From Thermoproteota archaeon (GTDB taxonomy: Archaea > Thermoproteota > Thermoprotei_A > Sulfolobales > Pyrodictiaceae): 5,205 nucleotides of DNA. This document shows positions 1 to 4,753 of this stretch, piece after piece. Under the pieces are notes generated by a model that was not told the DNA's origin, did no database searches, and saw nothing but the letters and a program-made list of their open reading frames with translations. Position 1 is the first letter of the stretch. The number at the start of each line of letters is the position of its first letter. The DNA lies in the NCBI GenBank assembly GCA_013153105.1, contig JAADFC010000029.1, forward strand, positions 1 through 5,205, written 5' to 3'. Position numbers and translations under genes: made by a program.

Positions 1-660
1 CTGCCCCGCCGCGTGGAGGGCCTGGAGCCCGGGGCCAGGCTGGGCAGCCCCCTCGAGGGCCCCCTGGCCCCCGCCTGGGAGCCGCCGCCCCCAGCCGAGG
101 GCGGCCCGAGGCAGAAGCCCGTGCCCAGGTTCATCGTCTACCGCGCCGAGCCAGCGGCGCCGGAGCATCCGGGCGTGCTGGAGGTGGAGCTGCCCGGGGG
201 CCGCGTCGAGAGCTTCACCGTCGGGGGGATTCTCGTGGATGCGGAGTTTAGGAGGATAGACTTCCACTGCGTCACCGGCTGGAGCGTCGAGGGCCGCCGC
301 TGGTTTGTGACGCCCCTCGAGAAGCTCGTCCCCATACCCGGCGGGGGCTGCTGGGCCGCAGCCGAGAGCGCCGGCGGCTACACGGCGGTGCTCCCCTGCA
401 GCGAGGCCCGCCGCGCACTACTAGCCCTCGGCGTCGACGGCCGTCCCCTCCCGCGGGAGAACGGGGGGCCGCTCCGCCTCCTGGCACCCAGCCTCTACGG
501 GTGGAAGAGCGTCAAGTGGCTGACCCGGATAAGGATAATGGAGGGCTACAGGGACGGCTTCTGGGAGGCCCTCGGCTACCACGAGAGAGGCCTCTGGAGC
601 CGCGAGGAGAGGTTCAAGATACGCAACCCCGAGCTGCCCACGGAGAGGCTGGAGCCCTAG
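1..660 (+). CDS. Molybdopterin-dependent oxidoreductase, YedY/sulfite-oxidase fold (5' partial)
   Basis: The frame is open to the left window edge, so the start probably lies upstream. The first possible start inside the window, GTG at 13, has no ribosome binding site. Numbering from that GTG, residues 1-36 are proline-rich and low in complexity. The catalytic domain runs from about residue 37 (VPRFIVY) to the end. Cys86 in FHCVTGWS fits the molybdenum-ligating cysteine of the family. A GYT segment, an LRLLAP strand and the hallmark YGWKSVKWL (about residues 161-169) follow, and then GFWE..GYH near the C-terminus. These are the signatures of the oxidoreductase molybdopterin-binding domain (Pfam PF00174). 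Family members reduce or oxidise oxo groups such as sulfite or sulfoxides, usually outside the membrane; the substrate here is unknown. No Tat signal is visible, but the N-terminus is outside the window. No C-terminal Mo-Co dimerisation domain follows, as in YedY/MsrP. Confidence 0.88.
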   Translation: MPRRVEGLEPGARLGSPLEGPLAPAWEPPPPAEGGPRQKPVPRFIVYRAEPAAPEHPGVLEVELPGGRVESFTVGGILVDAEFRRIDFHCVTGWSVEGRRWFVTPLEKLVPIPGGGCWAAAESAGGYTAVLPCSEARRALLALGVDGRPLPRENGGPLRLLAPSLYGWKSVKWLTRIRIMEGYRDGFWEALGYHERGLWSREERFKIRNPELPTERLEP

Positions 661-1016
661 ACGGCGGACAACAGGAGCCCCAGCAGCGCGCCGATAAAGG
701 TGAACGCCAGCATCCACGCGAAATGGTCCTCGCCAAGGACAGCCCTCTCAATATCCCGGTGCCACACCGCCACCAGAAGCCCCACAAGGGCGCCCAGCGG
801 GAACACCGGGACATTGTTAACCCTGAACCAGAGGGTCGAGAGGAAGAAGACGACAAGCGTGAACCCCAGCGGGTGCGTGTTAACCCGCACCCCACAGGCG
901 CCGGAACCCCCCTCCCCCTGGGGCTCGCCCTCCCCCGGCGCCCCGGCAGCGTAGTAGAGCAGGGCGGCCACCAGCAGCGCCAGCCCCGCCACGAACACGG
1001 CGAGGAGCACGGCCAC
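657..1016 (-). CDS. Small multi-pass membrane protein, function unknown
   Basis: A protein of 119 residues when started at the GTG at 1016. The frame could extend to a TTG at 1091, but the 25 extra codons (for example ATT, CGA, AGT, TCA, TGT) are poor in third-position G/C, whereas codons from 1016 onward are almost all G/C-ending. A GGGTG ribosome binding site at 1022-1026 lies 5 nt before the GTG. Predicted membrane segments lie at about residues 2-24, 51-64, 70-84 and 99-119. A Gly/Glu-rich loop with one Cys (about 27-50) separates the first two. I recognise no family. Its 3' end overlaps the convergent molybdopterin oxidoreductase by 4 bp. A role as a membrane partner of that enzyme is possible, but the convergent orientation argues against co-expression, so no function is assigned. 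Confidence 0.7.
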   Translation of the reverse strand: MAVLLAVFVAGLALLVAALLYYAAGAPGEGEPQGEGGSGACGVRVNTHPLGFTLVVFFLSTLWFRVNNVPVFPLGALVGLLVAVWHRDIERAVLGEDHFAWMLAFTFIGALLGLLLSAV

Positions 1017-1155
1017 AGCCCCACCCAGAAACGCGAGAGGCCGGGCGGGGTTACAAGCTGAACTTTTCAATCGAATGAGGAGAGCTACCAAGTCAATATG
1101 AGTTGTGGACAGCGGCGACTAGCACTACTATCCCACCAGCAGCCCCTGCGGCGCC
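1017..1155. other. Divergent intergenic region with no confident promoter
   Basis: This stretch separates the membrane protein (leftward) from the tiny ORF at 1170 (rightward). The part at about 1050-1105 is clearly AT-richer than its surroundings. It holds weak TATA-like elements: TTGTAA and TTGAAAAG on the minus strand, and CAATATGAG on the plus strand near 1094-1102. None matches the archaeal TATA/BRE pattern well enough to call. I see no RNA gene or repeat. Confidence 0.35.
1022..1026 (-). promoter_or_regulatory. Ribosome binding site deciding the start of the membrane protein
   Basis: GGGTG on the minus strand, 5 nt before the GTG at 1016. It coincides with the switch from non-coding-like to coding-like codon use, and so supports the shorter 119-residue protein over the TTG at 1091. 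Confidence 0.5.
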
Positions 1156-1162
1156 GGAGGTG
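1156..1162 (+). promoter_or_regulatory. Strong Shine-Dalgarno for the 27-codon ORF
   Basis: GGAGGTG, a near-complete match to the anti-Shine-Dalgarno of archaeal 16S rRNA, ends 7 nt before the GTG at 1170. That is the same spacing as in front of vapB and vapC in this window. It is the strongest ribosome binding site I find here. Confidence 0.6.
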
Positions 1163-1169
1163 GTAAGCC

Positions 1170-1253
1170 GTGGCGTGCGCTCCTCCGCCCCAGCCGCAGC
1201 CGCCCAAGAAGAAGGACGAGAAGAAGGGCGAGGAGAAGGAGAAGCAGCAGTAG
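1170..1253 (+). CDS. Putative 27-residue Lys/Glu-rich small protein
   Basis: GTG start and TAG stop, with an in-frame TAA at 1164-1166 that rules out any longer product. The translation has a Pro/Gln-rich first half (residues 5-12, PPPQPQPP). Its last 15 residues are almost entirely Lys, Asp, Glu and Gln, running KKKDEKKGEEKEKQQ. Codons are AAG, GAG and CAG, matching local preference. A strong Shine-Dalgarno precedes it and a pyrimidine-rich, terminator-like tract follows about 37 nt after the stop. A Cys sits at position 3. The charged tail resembles the flexible extensions of ribosomal and other nucleic-acid-associated proteins, but I recognise no family. Alternatives: a remnant of a larger gene, or a non-coding pyrimidine tract on the minus strand downstream of vapC that happens to read this way. 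Confidence 0.4.
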   Translation: MACAPPPQPQPPKKKDEKKGEEKEKQQ

Positions 1254-1289
1254 GCCCCTCCCCGCTCCCGCGCCGAGGGTCTCCCAGGG

Positions 1290-1310
1290 CTTCTTTTCCT
1301 CCCCTCCCCC
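1290..1310 (+). terminator. Pyrimidine-rich intrinsic terminator
   Basis: A run of T and C with a TTCTTTTCCT core on the plus strand, downstream of the 27-codon ORF and before the convergent vapC end at 1327. Archaeal RNA polymerase terminates on T-rich tracts in the non-template strand. There is no matching T-tract on the minus strand here for vapBC. Confidence 0.4.
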
Positions 1311-1326
1311 GTCTCCCCGCGTCGTC

Positions 1327-1734
1327 CTAGCCTGGTGTGATGCTCGGATGCAGCGCGGCCAGCTCCCTGTCGAGCGTTGCTATCAGGTCTATCCGGTAGC
1401 TCCTCGCCACCACCAGGGTTGTGGCGTCGGTGAAGCTTAGCCTCGGCAGGTGGGCCTCGTAGACCTCTACGGCCTCGGAGAAGACGTCTATCGTCACCGG
1501 TATTATGTGGAGGAGCCGGCGCCTCACGAGGAGGCTGAGCAGCTTCTCGGCGGCGTCGCGGCCCAGCCGGCTGGCTGCGTAGCTCAGCGCCTCGTCGACT
1601 ATGTAGTCTGTAACATAGGCTGGCCCGTATCTCCCCTCGAGGATGCCGGCCAGCAGCCTGCGGGCCCAGCGGTGCCTCCTCTCGCGGGGTATGAGGGCTG
1701 CGAGCAGGACGCCGGTGTCAACCAGCACCGCCAC
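1327..1734 (-). CDS. vapC: VapC-type PIN-domain ribonuclease toxin
   Basis: A 135-residue protein of typical VapC length, made of a single PIN domain. The acidic residues expected to bind catalytic Mg2+/Mn2+ are all present: Asp6 in LVDTG, Glu48 in IVDEAL, Asp103 in FTDAT and Asp122 in ATLDRE. It should therefore be an active endoribonuclease; family members cut tRNA, rRNA or mRNA and stop growth, and the target here cannot be read from sequence. The start is GTG at 1734, with a GGGTG ribosome binding site 7 nt upstream; a second GTG two codons in is a weaker option. The gene overlaps the end of vapB by 17 bp, so the two are co-transcribed and probably translationally coupled. VapB should bind and silence this protein. 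Confidence 0.92.
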   Translation of the reverse strand: MAVLVDTGVLLAALIPRERRHRWARRLLAGILEGRYGPAYVTDYIVDEALSYAASRLGRDAAEKLLSLLVRRRLLHIIPVTIDVFSEAVEVYEAHLPRLSFTDATTLVVARSYRIDLIATLDRELAALHPSITPG

Positions 1735-2014
1735 CGTATAGCACCCGGTCCAGGTCCTCCTCCACGTCCTCCACGTCAGCGTCTATCGTCAGCTCGTCGA
1801 GGAGCCGCTCCGCCTCCTCCCTGCTGAGCGGCCGCCAGAGCCCCAGTTCGCGGAGCAGCTCATTCCTCCTCCTCGCCGCCACCGCCACCGCCGCGTCCAC
1901 CAGCTCCTGGAGGCTCAGCCTCCTCCCCGTCTCCAGCGTCAGCCGGGCCCGAAGCTCCTCGAGCACCCTCTTGGTGTGGGAGCTGACCCTAACAGTCTCC
2001 GACGCAGCCGCCAA
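1718..2014 (-). CDS. vapB: VapB-type ribbon-helix-helix antitoxin
   Basis: A 98-residue protein. The N-terminal strand ETVRVS (residues 6-11), the helix HTKRVLEELRARL and the following helix SLQELVDAAVAVAARR (about 34-49) fit a ribbon-helix-helix DNA-binding domain of the VapB/CopG type. The acidic C-terminal half (about 63-92, with LSREEAERLL and VEDVEEDL) is typical of the arm that wraps the PIN toxin. The start is TTG at 2014, supported by GGGTGA 7 nt upstream. It is first in a two-gene operon with vapC. It should neutralise VapC and repress the operon through the repeat array just upstream; both roles are known for the family and inferred here. Confidence 0.88.
   Translation of the reverse strand: MAAASETVRVSSHTKRVLEELRARLTLETGRRLSLQELVDAAVAVAARRRNELLRELGLWRPLSREEAERLLDELTIDADVEDVEEDLDRVLYGGGAG
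1742..1746 (-). promoter_or_regulatory. Ribosome binding site of vapC inside vapB
   Basis: GGGTG on the minus strand lies 7 nt before the vapC GTG and within the last codons of vapB. It fixes the vapC start and gives the toxin its own translation signal. Confidence 0.55.
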
Positions 2015-2020
2015 CCCGCC

Positions 2021-2052
2021 GTCACCCGGTCACACTGTGACCCGGTTACACG
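2021..2052. promoter_or_regulatory. Four tandem 8-bp GTNAC repeats: probable VapB operator
   Basis: On the plus strand, four consecutive octads read GTCACCCG, GTCACACT, GTGACCCG and GTTACACG, with no spacing and no fifth unit on either side. GTNAC is itself symmetric. The middle of the array also contains a perfect inverted repeat, GGTCACA-C-TGTGACC (2028-2042). The array lies between the vapB TATA box and start codon and should cover the transcription start near 2031. Ribbon-helix-helix repressors are known to bind short tandem or inverted subsites cooperatively, so autoregulation by VapB or VapBC is the natural reading. Confidence 0.65.
2022..2027 (-). promoter_or_regulatory. Ribosome binding site of vapB
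   Basis: GGGTGA on the minus strand, 7 nt before the TTG at 2014. It supports this unusual start codon and lies within the first unit of the operator array. Confidence 0.6.
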
Positions 2053-2054
2053 CC

Positions 2055-2060
2055 CTTAAA
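2055..2060 (-). promoter_or_regulatory. TATA box of the vapBC operon
   Basis: TTTAAG on the minus strand, centred about 43 nt before the vapB start. Transcription about 26 nt downstream would begin near 2031 and leave a short leader carrying the GGGTGA ribosome binding site. Confidence 0.5.
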
Positions 2061-2066
2061 CGCGGT

Positions 2067-2097
2067 CCGCAGCTGCAGAACCCCTAGGCGGCTGCGG
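2067..2097. repeat. 7-bp inverted repeat between divergent promoters
   Basis: CCGCAGC (2067-2073) and GCTGCGG (2091-2097) are perfect inverted copies separated by 17 bp, between vapBC and the rightward unknown gene. It could be a binding site or chance in GC-rich DNA. Nothing else is seen between it and the rightward TATA-like element. Confidence 0.3.
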
Positions 2098-2123
2098 TGG
2101 CGCCTTTCAAGTGTCGGCAGCAT

Positions 2124-2129
2124 GCTTAA
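2124..2129 (+). promoter_or_regulatory. Possible TATA box for the rightward unknown gene
   Basis: CTTAAT, the only AT-rich hexamer upstream of the gene. A transcription start about 26 nt downstream falls at about 2151-2155, directly on two adjacent CTG codons that are in frame with the gene. Confidence 0.35.
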
Positions 2130-2201
2130 TGAAGCAAGGAGACGGTAGCGCTGCTGAAGTATAGGCTGTACGGCCTCAGCGACCCCTCCAAGAGCATCCA
2201 C

Positions 2202-2393
2202 ATGGGCAGGTTCGAGCTGAGAGACGGCAGGGAGGCCGCCGTGGTTATAGTGGGGAGCCACGCCGACAAGGCGCTCATACTAGAAGACCGCGGCGGGCGA
2301 GTGGCGGTGGTAGCTGTCCCCGGCGTGGAGCGCGTCTACCAGGCCATCCAGAGGCTGCTCGAGGGCTGCGCCGGGGGCTCAGCCCACCCCTAG
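2202..2393 (+). CDS. Small conserved-looking protein of unknown function
   Basis: At least 63 residues when counted from its only ATG. The frame is open back to 2133, and nearly all of those upstream codons end in G or C, so the real protein probably begins earlier, perhaps at CTG 2151 or 2154 (about 79-80 residues). The ATG at 2202 has no ribosome binding site, whereas AGGAG at 2137-2141 lies 9 nt before CTG 2151. The sequence looks like a compact beta-rich fold: strands around EAAVVIVG, KALILED and RVAVVAVPG are followed by a helix, VYQAIQRLLEG. There is no signal peptide, membrane segment or known motif. It is divergent from vapBC and upstream of cdvC, but cdvC has its own promoter, so a functional link is not shown. 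I do not recognise the family. Confidence 0.6.
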   Translation: MGRFELRDGREAAVVIVGSHADKALILEDRGGRVAVVAVPGVERVYQAIQRLLEGCAGGSAHP

Positions 2394-2396
2394 AGG

Positions 2397-2478
2397 CTTC
2401 ACCGCCCCACGTCGGGGCTCCTCGGGACCGCCACGTGCGCGGGGCTCAGTCTTCACTGCCCCGGCGGCACCCCGGGGC
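2397..2478 (+). repeat. Hairpin-rich intergenic segment with a duplicated motif
   Basis: CTTCACCGCCCC (2397-2408) recurs as CTTCACTGCCCC (2451-2462), 11 of 12 bases identical. CCACGT followed by GGGGCTC also occurs twice (2407-2420 and 2431-2447). Three hairpins can be drawn: 2404-2418 (GCCCC/GGGGC); 2441-2462 (GGGGC-TC-AGT, CTTC loop, ACT-GCCCC); and 2458-2478 (GCCCCGG/CCGGGGC, 7-nt loop). The last two share 2458-2462 and exclude each other. It could be a structured 3' UTR, a small RNA or a decayed repeat. Confidence 0.4.
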
Positions 2479-2505
2479 GGGAGGGGTTGGACGGTGGCTT
2501 AGGGG

Positions 2506-2512
2506 TTTTATT
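2506..2512 (+). promoter_or_regulatory. TATA box of cdvC
   Basis: TTTTATT is the only AT-rich stretch in this spacer. It predicts transcription starting near 2535 and a leader of about 29 nt. It implies that cdvC is transcribed on its own rather than read through from upstream. Confidence 0.5.
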
Positions 2513-2553
2513 GCGGCGACGGCGGCGCTAGTCTATGTTTCTGCTTCGGGGTT

Positions 2554-2557
2554 GGTG
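2554..2557 (+). promoter_or_regulatory. Ribosome binding site of cdvC
   Basis: GGTG lies 6 nt before the TTG at 2564. An in-frame TAG at 2558-2560 excludes any earlier start, so this site supports the TTG over the ATG at 2591. Confidence 0.5.
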
Positions 2558-2563
2558 TAGGCC

Positions 2564-3676
2564 TTGTCCGCTGGGCTTCAGCGGCTGGAGATGCTGGCGC
2601 GGGGCTACGCGCTGGCAGCGGTGAAGGCTGACAGGGAGGGTAGGATAGAGGAGGCGATAAACAACTATAAGAAGGCCATAGAGGTCCTGAGGAAGATACT
2701 CCGCCTCTACCCCGACAACCCGCTCGCGAGCGTCTACCGGAACATCATGGAGCAGTATGTGAAGAGGGTGGAGCAGCTAGAGAAGCTGGGCGTCCCCGCC
2801 ACGCCGCGGGAGGCGGAACAGCTGGAGGACTGGATTGTCACCGAGAAGCCGAAGGTGAGGTTCAGCGATATAGCCGACCTAGAGCATGCGAAGCAGGCGA
2901 TACGGGAGGCTATAATCTACCCGGTCAGGAGGCCGGACCTCTTCCCGCTCGGCTGGCCCCGGGGCATACTCCTCTTCGGCCCGCCCGGCTGCGGCAAGAC
3001 CATGCTCGCCGCGGCCGTGGCGAACGAGGTTGACGGCGTCTTCTTCAACGTGGACGCGGCGACGATAATGAGCAAGTGGCTGGGCGAGGCTGAGAAGAGG
3101 GTGAGGATGCTCTTCGAGAAGGCGCGCGCGGCGGCGAGGAACGGGAAGCCGGCGATAATATTCATAGACGAGATAGACGCCCTGCTCGGCGTCCACGAGA
3201 GCGAAGTCGGCGGCGAGGTGAGGGTTAGAAACCAGTTCCTCAAGGAGATGGACGGCCTCCAGGACAAGAGCAACAAGCTCCACGTATACGTTATAGGGGC
3301 GACCAACAAGCCGTGGAAGCTGGACGAGCCGTTCATAAGAAGGTTCCAGAAGAGGATCTACATCCCGCCCCCCGACAGGAGGGCCCGCCTGGAGCTCTTC
3401 AAGCTCTACACGAGGAACCTCAAGCTAGCCCCCGACGTCGACCTCGAGAAGCTCGCGGACATGACGGAGGGCTACAGCGCCAGCGACATAAAGGACATAG
3501 TTATGGAGGCCCACCTGCGCACCGTGAGGGAGCTCTTCGAGGAGCGGGGCGGCGAGGGGGAGCCCCGCCCCATAGAGATGAGGGACTTCGTGGAGGCTAT
3601 AAGGAGCAGGAAGCCGAGCATAACGCCGGAGATGATAAGGGCCTACGAGGAGTGGTACCAGAGGTTCCGCGGCTAG
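2564..3676 (+). CDS. cdvC: CdvC, Vps4-like AAA+ ATPase of the archaeal ESCRT division machinery
   Basis: A 370-residue protein, full length for CdvC. Residues about 5-75 form an N-terminal MIT three-helix domain, which binds the MIM tail of CdvB. A linker follows to about 97, and then one AAA+ module. Walker A is GPPGCGKT (139-146) and Walker B is IIFIDEID (198-205) with catalytic Glu203. The pore loop is KWLGEAEK (171-178), sensor 1 is Asn248 in GATNKP, arginine fingers are Arg259-Arg260, and the small-domain motif GYSASDIK is at 303-310. From memory it closely resembles Sulfolobus CdvC, including the MSA start, which supports the TTG. It should remodel ESCRT-III (CdvB-type) polymers at the division ring using ATP. 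In Sulfolobus it follows cdvA and cdvB; here neither is adjacent. No key residue is missing. Confidence 0.95.
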   Translation: MSAGLQRLEMLARGYALAAVKADREGRIEEAINNYKKAIEVLRKILRLYPDNPLASVYRNIMEQYVKRVEQLEKLGVPATPREAEQLEDWIVTEKPKVRFSDIADLEHAKQAIREAIIYPVRRPDLFPLGWPRGILLFGPPGCGKTMLAAAVANEVDGVFFNVDAATIMSKWLGEAEKRVRMLFEKARAAARNGKPAIIFIDEIDALLGVHESEVGGEVRVRNQFLKEMDGLQDKSNKLHVYVIGATNKPWKLDEPFIRRFQKRIYIPPPDRRARLELFKLYTRNLKLAPDVDLEKLADMTEGYSASDIKDIVMEAHLRTVRELFEERGGEGEPRPIEMRDFVEAIRSRKPSITPEMIRAYEEWYQRFRG

Positions 3677-3721
3677 CGTCTTAACCTCCACCCCTACCCC
3701 CCGGGCGCTTCTCCTCCTGGG

Positions 3722-4753
3722 ATGCTGTTGACGGCCGCCCCCAGCCTCTGCGTCGGCGAGGCCATAGCCCAGCTCGTGCGTCCCATCTACCCCCGCTACG
3801 CCAACCGCTACGGCACCCTCCACGGCGGCTACGCGGCCTGGTGGCTCCTCGAGACCGGCGCGATGGCGGCGGTGAGGGCGGCCCGCGGCTACGCGGTCCT
3901 CGGGGCTATCGAGCACCTCTACATCCACAGCCCCGGCAGGCTGGGCGAGAACGTCTTCGTCTACGCCGCAGTAATCGGCTCCACCGAGCACACCCTCGAC
4001 GTTGCAGCTGTCGCGGTGGCGGAGCCGGTGGGCGGCGGGGCGGCGAGGCTCGTTGCCACCAGCCTGCAGACCTACGTGGCTGTCGACGAGGAGGTGCGTA
4101 GCAGGAGGCACGGCGTCAGGGTGGCCCCCTGCGGGAGGTGGCAGGGCGAGGAGGACCTCTACCGCGTCCACCTCGGCTGGCTGGAGCGGAGGCGGAGGCT
4201 GCTCCCCGAGGCCAGGGGGAAGGCGGGGGAGCTTCTCGCCTCCGGCATACCCGGCGTGGGGAGGATAGAGAGCCTCCACGTGGTCAGCATGGAGGACACG
4301 TTCACGCTCCCCGGCGTGCTGGACGCGGCGAGGCTCTTCTACCTCATAGACCAGGTAGCGGCGGTGGCGGCGATAAAGAGCCTCGGCGGCCCCGTGGTGA
4401 CCGCGGGGTTCGACGAGGCCTTCTTCCTCTCCCCCGCCAGGCTCGGAGACATAGTGTCCATAGACGCGGCGCTCACCGGCGCCGGGAGGACGAGCGTCGA
4501 GGCCCTGCTCAGGGTGAGGATAGAAAGGCCCAGCAGGGACGAGCAGAGCCTCATGGCCATCCTCTACGCGACCCTCGTCTCCATAGGCGACGACGGCCGC
4601 CCCGCGCCGCCCAGGAGGAGGCCCGAGATACCCGCGGAGCTGCAGGAGGGCTACCTGGAGAGGAGGAGGCGCCGCAGCGAGGCCAGGAGGAGGGCCGAGG
4701 AGATGGCGGAGGCTCTGCTCAGCCTCGTGAGGAGCCGCGGCCTAGTAGTCTAG
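3722..4753 (+). CDS. Tandem hotdog acyl-CoA thioesterase-like protein
   Basis: A 343-residue protein with two hotdog folds. Domain 1 (about 10-125) has Asn28, the loop GTLHGG (31-36) and the acidic Glu44 on the central helix, a thioesterase-like active-site set. Domain 2 (about 180-295) has the helix LFYLIDQVAA with Asp210, then VVTAGFDEAFFLSPARLGD, the second-half signature of YciA/ACOT-type acyl-CoA hydrolases; its loop reads GVLDAA instead of GxxHGG. A basic Arg/Glu-rich helix (about 303-335) ends the protein. The expected reaction is hydrolysis of an acyl-CoA to free acid and CoA; the substrate is unknown. ATG at 3722 has no clear ribosome binding site. The gene starts 45 nt after cdvC and may be read through from it, although CTTAAC near 3680 could be a weak TATA box. 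It overlaps the convergent tyrA by 35 bp. Confidence 0.82.
   Translation: MLLTAAPSLCVGEAIAQLVRPIYPRYANRYGTLHGGYAAWWLLETGAMAAVRAARGYAVLGAIEHLYIHSPGRLGENVFVYAAVIGSTEHTLDVAAVAVAEPVGGGAARLVATSLQTYVAVDEEVRSRRHGVRVAPCGRWQGEEDLYRVHLGWLERRRRLLPEARGKAGELLASGIPGVGRIESLHVVSMEDTFTLPGVLDAARLFYLIDQVAAVAAIKSLGGPVVTAGFDEAFFLSPARLGDIVSIDAALTGAGRTSVEALLRVRIERPSRDEQSLMAILYATLVSIGDDGRPAPPRRRPEIPAELQEGYLERRRRRSEARRRAEEMAEALLSLVRSRGLVV

Noticed and set aside
501..1061. 186-residue plus-strand open frame
   Set aside because: It overlaps the end of the molybdopterin oxidoreductase out of frame and is antisense to the membrane protein. Its Arg/Gln/Glu/Pro-rich composition is typical of an out-of-frame reading.
1017..1091. 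N-terminal extension of the membrane protein to a TTG at 1091
   Set aside because: Codons there are poor in third-position G/C, the TTG has no ribosome binding site, and GTG 1016 has GGGTG upstream. A longer form is not fully excluded.
1103..1330. 75-residue plus-strand frame from a TTG at 1103
   Set aside because: Low-complexity Ala/Pro/Gly product with no ribosome binding site. The better reading of the same DNA is the 27-codon frame with the strong ribosome binding site, and this frame runs through the terminator-like tract.
1450..1827. 125-residue plus-strand frame opposite vapC and vapB
   Set aside because: Antisense to the toxin-antitoxin pair, whose catalytic residues and overlap are clear.
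2046..2261. 71-residue minus-strand frame upstream of vapB
   Set aside because: It runs through the vapBC TATA box and the operator edge and is antisense to the rightward gene. No motif or ribosome binding site seen.
2879..3336. Minus-strand frames of 134 and 139 residues inside cdvC
   Set aside because: Both are antisense to the AAA+ core, whose motifs leave no doubt about the coding strand.
3425..4279. 284-residue minus-strand open frame opposite cdvC and the thioesterase
   Set aside because: It lies antisense to two well-supported genes, is Pro/Gly/Ala/His-rich without domain motifs, and spans the boundary between them. It reflects stop-codon depletion in GC-rich DNA.
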